Shown here: positions 62,677 through 64,000 of the stretch, piece by piece
Numbering within the stretch: position 1 is the stretch's first letter
Layout: the number at the start of each line of letters is the position of its first letter
DNA from: Magnetovibrio sp.
GTDB taxonomy: Bacteria > Pseudomonadota > Alphaproteobacteria > Rhodospirillales > Casp-alpha2
Assembly: GCA_002722175.1 (NCBI GenBank)
Contig: PBKU01000022.1
Location: forward strand, 36,396 to 100,395
Length of the DNA stretch: 64,000 nt
Direction: 5' to 3'
Program-made: the position numbers and the translations under genes
The notes under the pieces: model-generated
Seen by the model: the letters and a program-made list of their open reading frames with translations, nothing else
The model's database searches: none
Told to the model about the DNA's origin: nothing

Positions 62677-62961
62677 ATGATCTTGTTTTGGCCTGGAATT
62701 CGGCGTGTTGCTGCCTGCATGGTCCTAACGATAACTCTCAGTTCGTGTTATTCAGTGTATTGGGATGTTGCACCAACAATGACAGCCTCTCTTCCCAAGG
62801 GATATCTTGACTGGATACGATCAGAAAACAGACGGCCAAGGTTTCAGTTTAAACGTGATAATATTTTTAACGATTCTCATAACGAAGAACCGGAATTAAT
62901 TCTAACTATCGCGGGCGAAGATGCTGAAGCTCCCAAATTAAACTTGATAATTACAAATTAG
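62677..62961 (+). CDS. Predicted small lipoprotein
   Basis: A 94-residue protein with a signal of type II: MILFWPGIRRVAACMVLTIT, then LSSC (lipobox). The mature chain of about 70 residues includes VAPTMTASLPKGYLDWIRSE and an acidic end. The ATG at 62677 is chosen because it starts the signal; the open frame upstream has 47 residues without homology. Function unknown. A LysE gene follows after 24 bases. Confidence 0.62.
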   Translation: MILFWPGIRRVAACMVLTITLSSCYSVYWDVAPTMTASLPKGYLDWIRSENRRPRFQFKRDNIFNDSHNEEPELILTIAGEDAEAPKLNLIITN

Positions 62962-62985
62962 ATTTCCAGAAAATAGCAAATTTTT

Positions 62986-63615
62986 ATGATCTCTGCATTC
63001 TTTATGGGTCTTATTGTCGGTTTTTCACTAATTATCGCCATAGGGCCACAGAATGCCTTTGTTTTTCGTAATGGTCTTATGCGAAATAGAATTGGTATGA
63101 TTGTGCTTTTTTGCGCCTTTTCCGATGCCTTTCTAATTATCATCGGTGTGTGTGGTGTTTCTGTTTTATTCAACCCTTTTAGTTTACATTATGGCAAGTG
63201 GTTGTTCTACCTAGCAGCTCTATGGCTTTGTGCTTATGGTATCCTGCGGGCTAGATCAGCTTTGTATGAAAGTGAGCAGTACTACGTTTTTTCGGAAAGC
63301 CTTTCTGACAGATATGGCTTATTTATACAGCTTGCCATCTTCACCTTTTTAAATCCCCATGTTTATCTTGATACGGTGGTCTTAATAGGGGCTATCTCAA
63401 CAAAGTTTACCGGTACATCCAAGATTGCATTTGGTCTTGGTGCTACATCGGCAAGTTTTGTTTTCTTTTCCTTACTTGGCTATGGAGCCGCATACGTTTC
63501 CCGTTTCATCCAAGACCCAAAGTTCCTAAGAAACGTAGATTTGGGTATTGCCGTTGTTATGTTTGGACTTGCAATTGCATTTTTTGTTGAAGGACAGTCA
63601 TTTGAAGGGGCGTAG
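62986..63615 (+). CDS. LysE/ArgO-type amino-acid exporter
   Basis: A 209-residue exporter of the LysE branch that includes lysine/arginine exporters: IAIGPQNAFVFRNGLMRN near residue 18 is the family signature, then LNPHVYLDTVVLIGAIS near 123. It is 51 percent or so hydrophobic by eye with six helices. It differs from the RhtB-type copy at 59948. No LysG-like regulator gene is found next to it. Confidence 0.93.
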   Translation: MISAFFMGLIVGFSLIIAIGPQNAFVFRNGLMRNRIGMIVLFCAFSDAFLIIIGVCGVSVLFNPFSLHYGKWLFYLAALWLCAYGILRARSALYESEQYYVFSESLSDRYGLFIQLAIFTFLNPHVYLDTVVLIGAISTKFTGTSKIAFGLGATSASFVFFSLLGYGAAYVSRFIQDPKFLRNVDLGIAVVMFGLAIAFFVEGQSFEGA

Positions 63616-63758
63616 ATAACATCATTTGTTTGTGCATATCTTCTCTGCCGATTCCGTCGACCAGATAGTCAACGCCATTTTTTCATGATCGAGTTTTAAA
63701 CGATCTTTAGATTATTTTATTAATTATATTGATAATAAGTCGCATTATCATTATACTT

Positions 63759-64000
63759 ATGGAAAACCTAATTACAGCAATGTTGTCTATGACAATTAAG
63801 ATCCAGTTGAATTCCGTTGACACACTAGCAATAGAAACTGTTCGAATGCGGCGGGTTTCTGCTTCACGTGTATACATCTCAAAGCAATACAGCAATTTGT
63901 TTGAATATATTGATAGTCTTTTTGCACGCCTAATTAATCTACTTTTGGAGGTTGACCCTTTTGTTGTGAAGCTTCTACCTCCCTTTGAGCCTGCTAAAAC
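63759..64000 (+). CDS. Open frame running off the right edge, unknown
   Basis: From the ATG at 63759 a frame stays open to the window end (80 codons), starting MENLITAMLSMTIKIQLN. A reverse frame at 63707-63895 overlaps it. No ribosome site or family pattern supports it; its credit comes only from the open length. Confidence 0.35.
   Translation, partial: MENLITAMLSMTIKIQLNSVDTLAIETVRMRRVSASRVYISKQYSNLFEYIDSLFARLINLLLEVDPFVVKLLPPFEPAK

Noticed and set aside
1..64000. CRISPR arrays, IS elements, tRNA and rRNA genes, phage genes
   Set aside because: Read on both strands, none of the expected repeats, transposase motifs or RNA folds was found.

Overview
This window reads as a dense catabolic and transport region of a free-living, moderately AT-rich proteobacterium, most likely an alphaproteobacterium and plausibly marine. 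That placement is inference. It rests on the many ABC, TRAP, DMT, LysE and MFS carriers, the 2-oxoglutarate and PhyH dioxygenases, a ROSE-like leader before an Hsp20 gene, and a Zur-type palindrome before a Fur-family gene. I found no rRNA, tRNA, insertion sequence, phage gene or CRISPR array.

1-11,000: an amidase (cut by the window edge) and a LysR regulator are divergent. They are followed by a six-gene amide/urea-type ABC transporter operon with two LivM paralogues, then a nitrilase. A 27-bp element lies inverted on both sides of lysR and looks like a shared operator. An unknown membrane protein and a MAPEG protein follow.

11,000-23,200: an SHMT-family/PhyH pair, a glutathionyl-hydroquinone reductase/pirin pair, an MFS-like carrier, a zinc-knuckle protein behind a palindrome, an AEC carrier, a Zur-like regulator with a His-tailed membrane protein, Hsp20, a small alpha/beta-barrel-type protein, a DMT carrier and two overlapping paralogous zinc-ribbon microproteins.

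23,200-39,000: the most striking part. A three-part biotin-dependent carboxylase (BC, CT and a separate BCCP) and a BKACE enzyme adjoin a full set of nickel-pincer nucleotide cofactor genes (larC, larE, larB), a divergent LarA-family enzyme and a TAXI-type TRAP transporter. The BCCP is first in the lar operon. The LarA keeps the catalytic and Ni-binding His residues but has Ala where the cofactor-tethering Lys should be. An SDR, a TauD-type dioxygenase and an Old-Yellow-Enzyme-type oxidoreductase follow.

39,000-50,400: a fluoroacetate-dehalogenase-type hydrolase with its full set of active-site residues, TauE/SafE and MFS carriers, a PhyH dioxygenase, a DMT carrier, an N-acyl-D-amino-acid deacylase, an SDR, an (R)-selective-type transaminase, a lipoprotein, endonuclease III and a DsbA-like protein.

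50,400-64,000: an EgtD-like methyltransferase paired with an amino-acid/amine oxidase, an orphan hairpin, a class II aldolase, an alkaline-phosphatase-superfamily enzyme, MmgE/PrpD, a second OYE-type enzyme, a frameshifted DUF1330 gene, two LysE carriers and a GFA protein. A 1.3-kb stretch holds very small genes, including two related 22-residue membrane microproteins.
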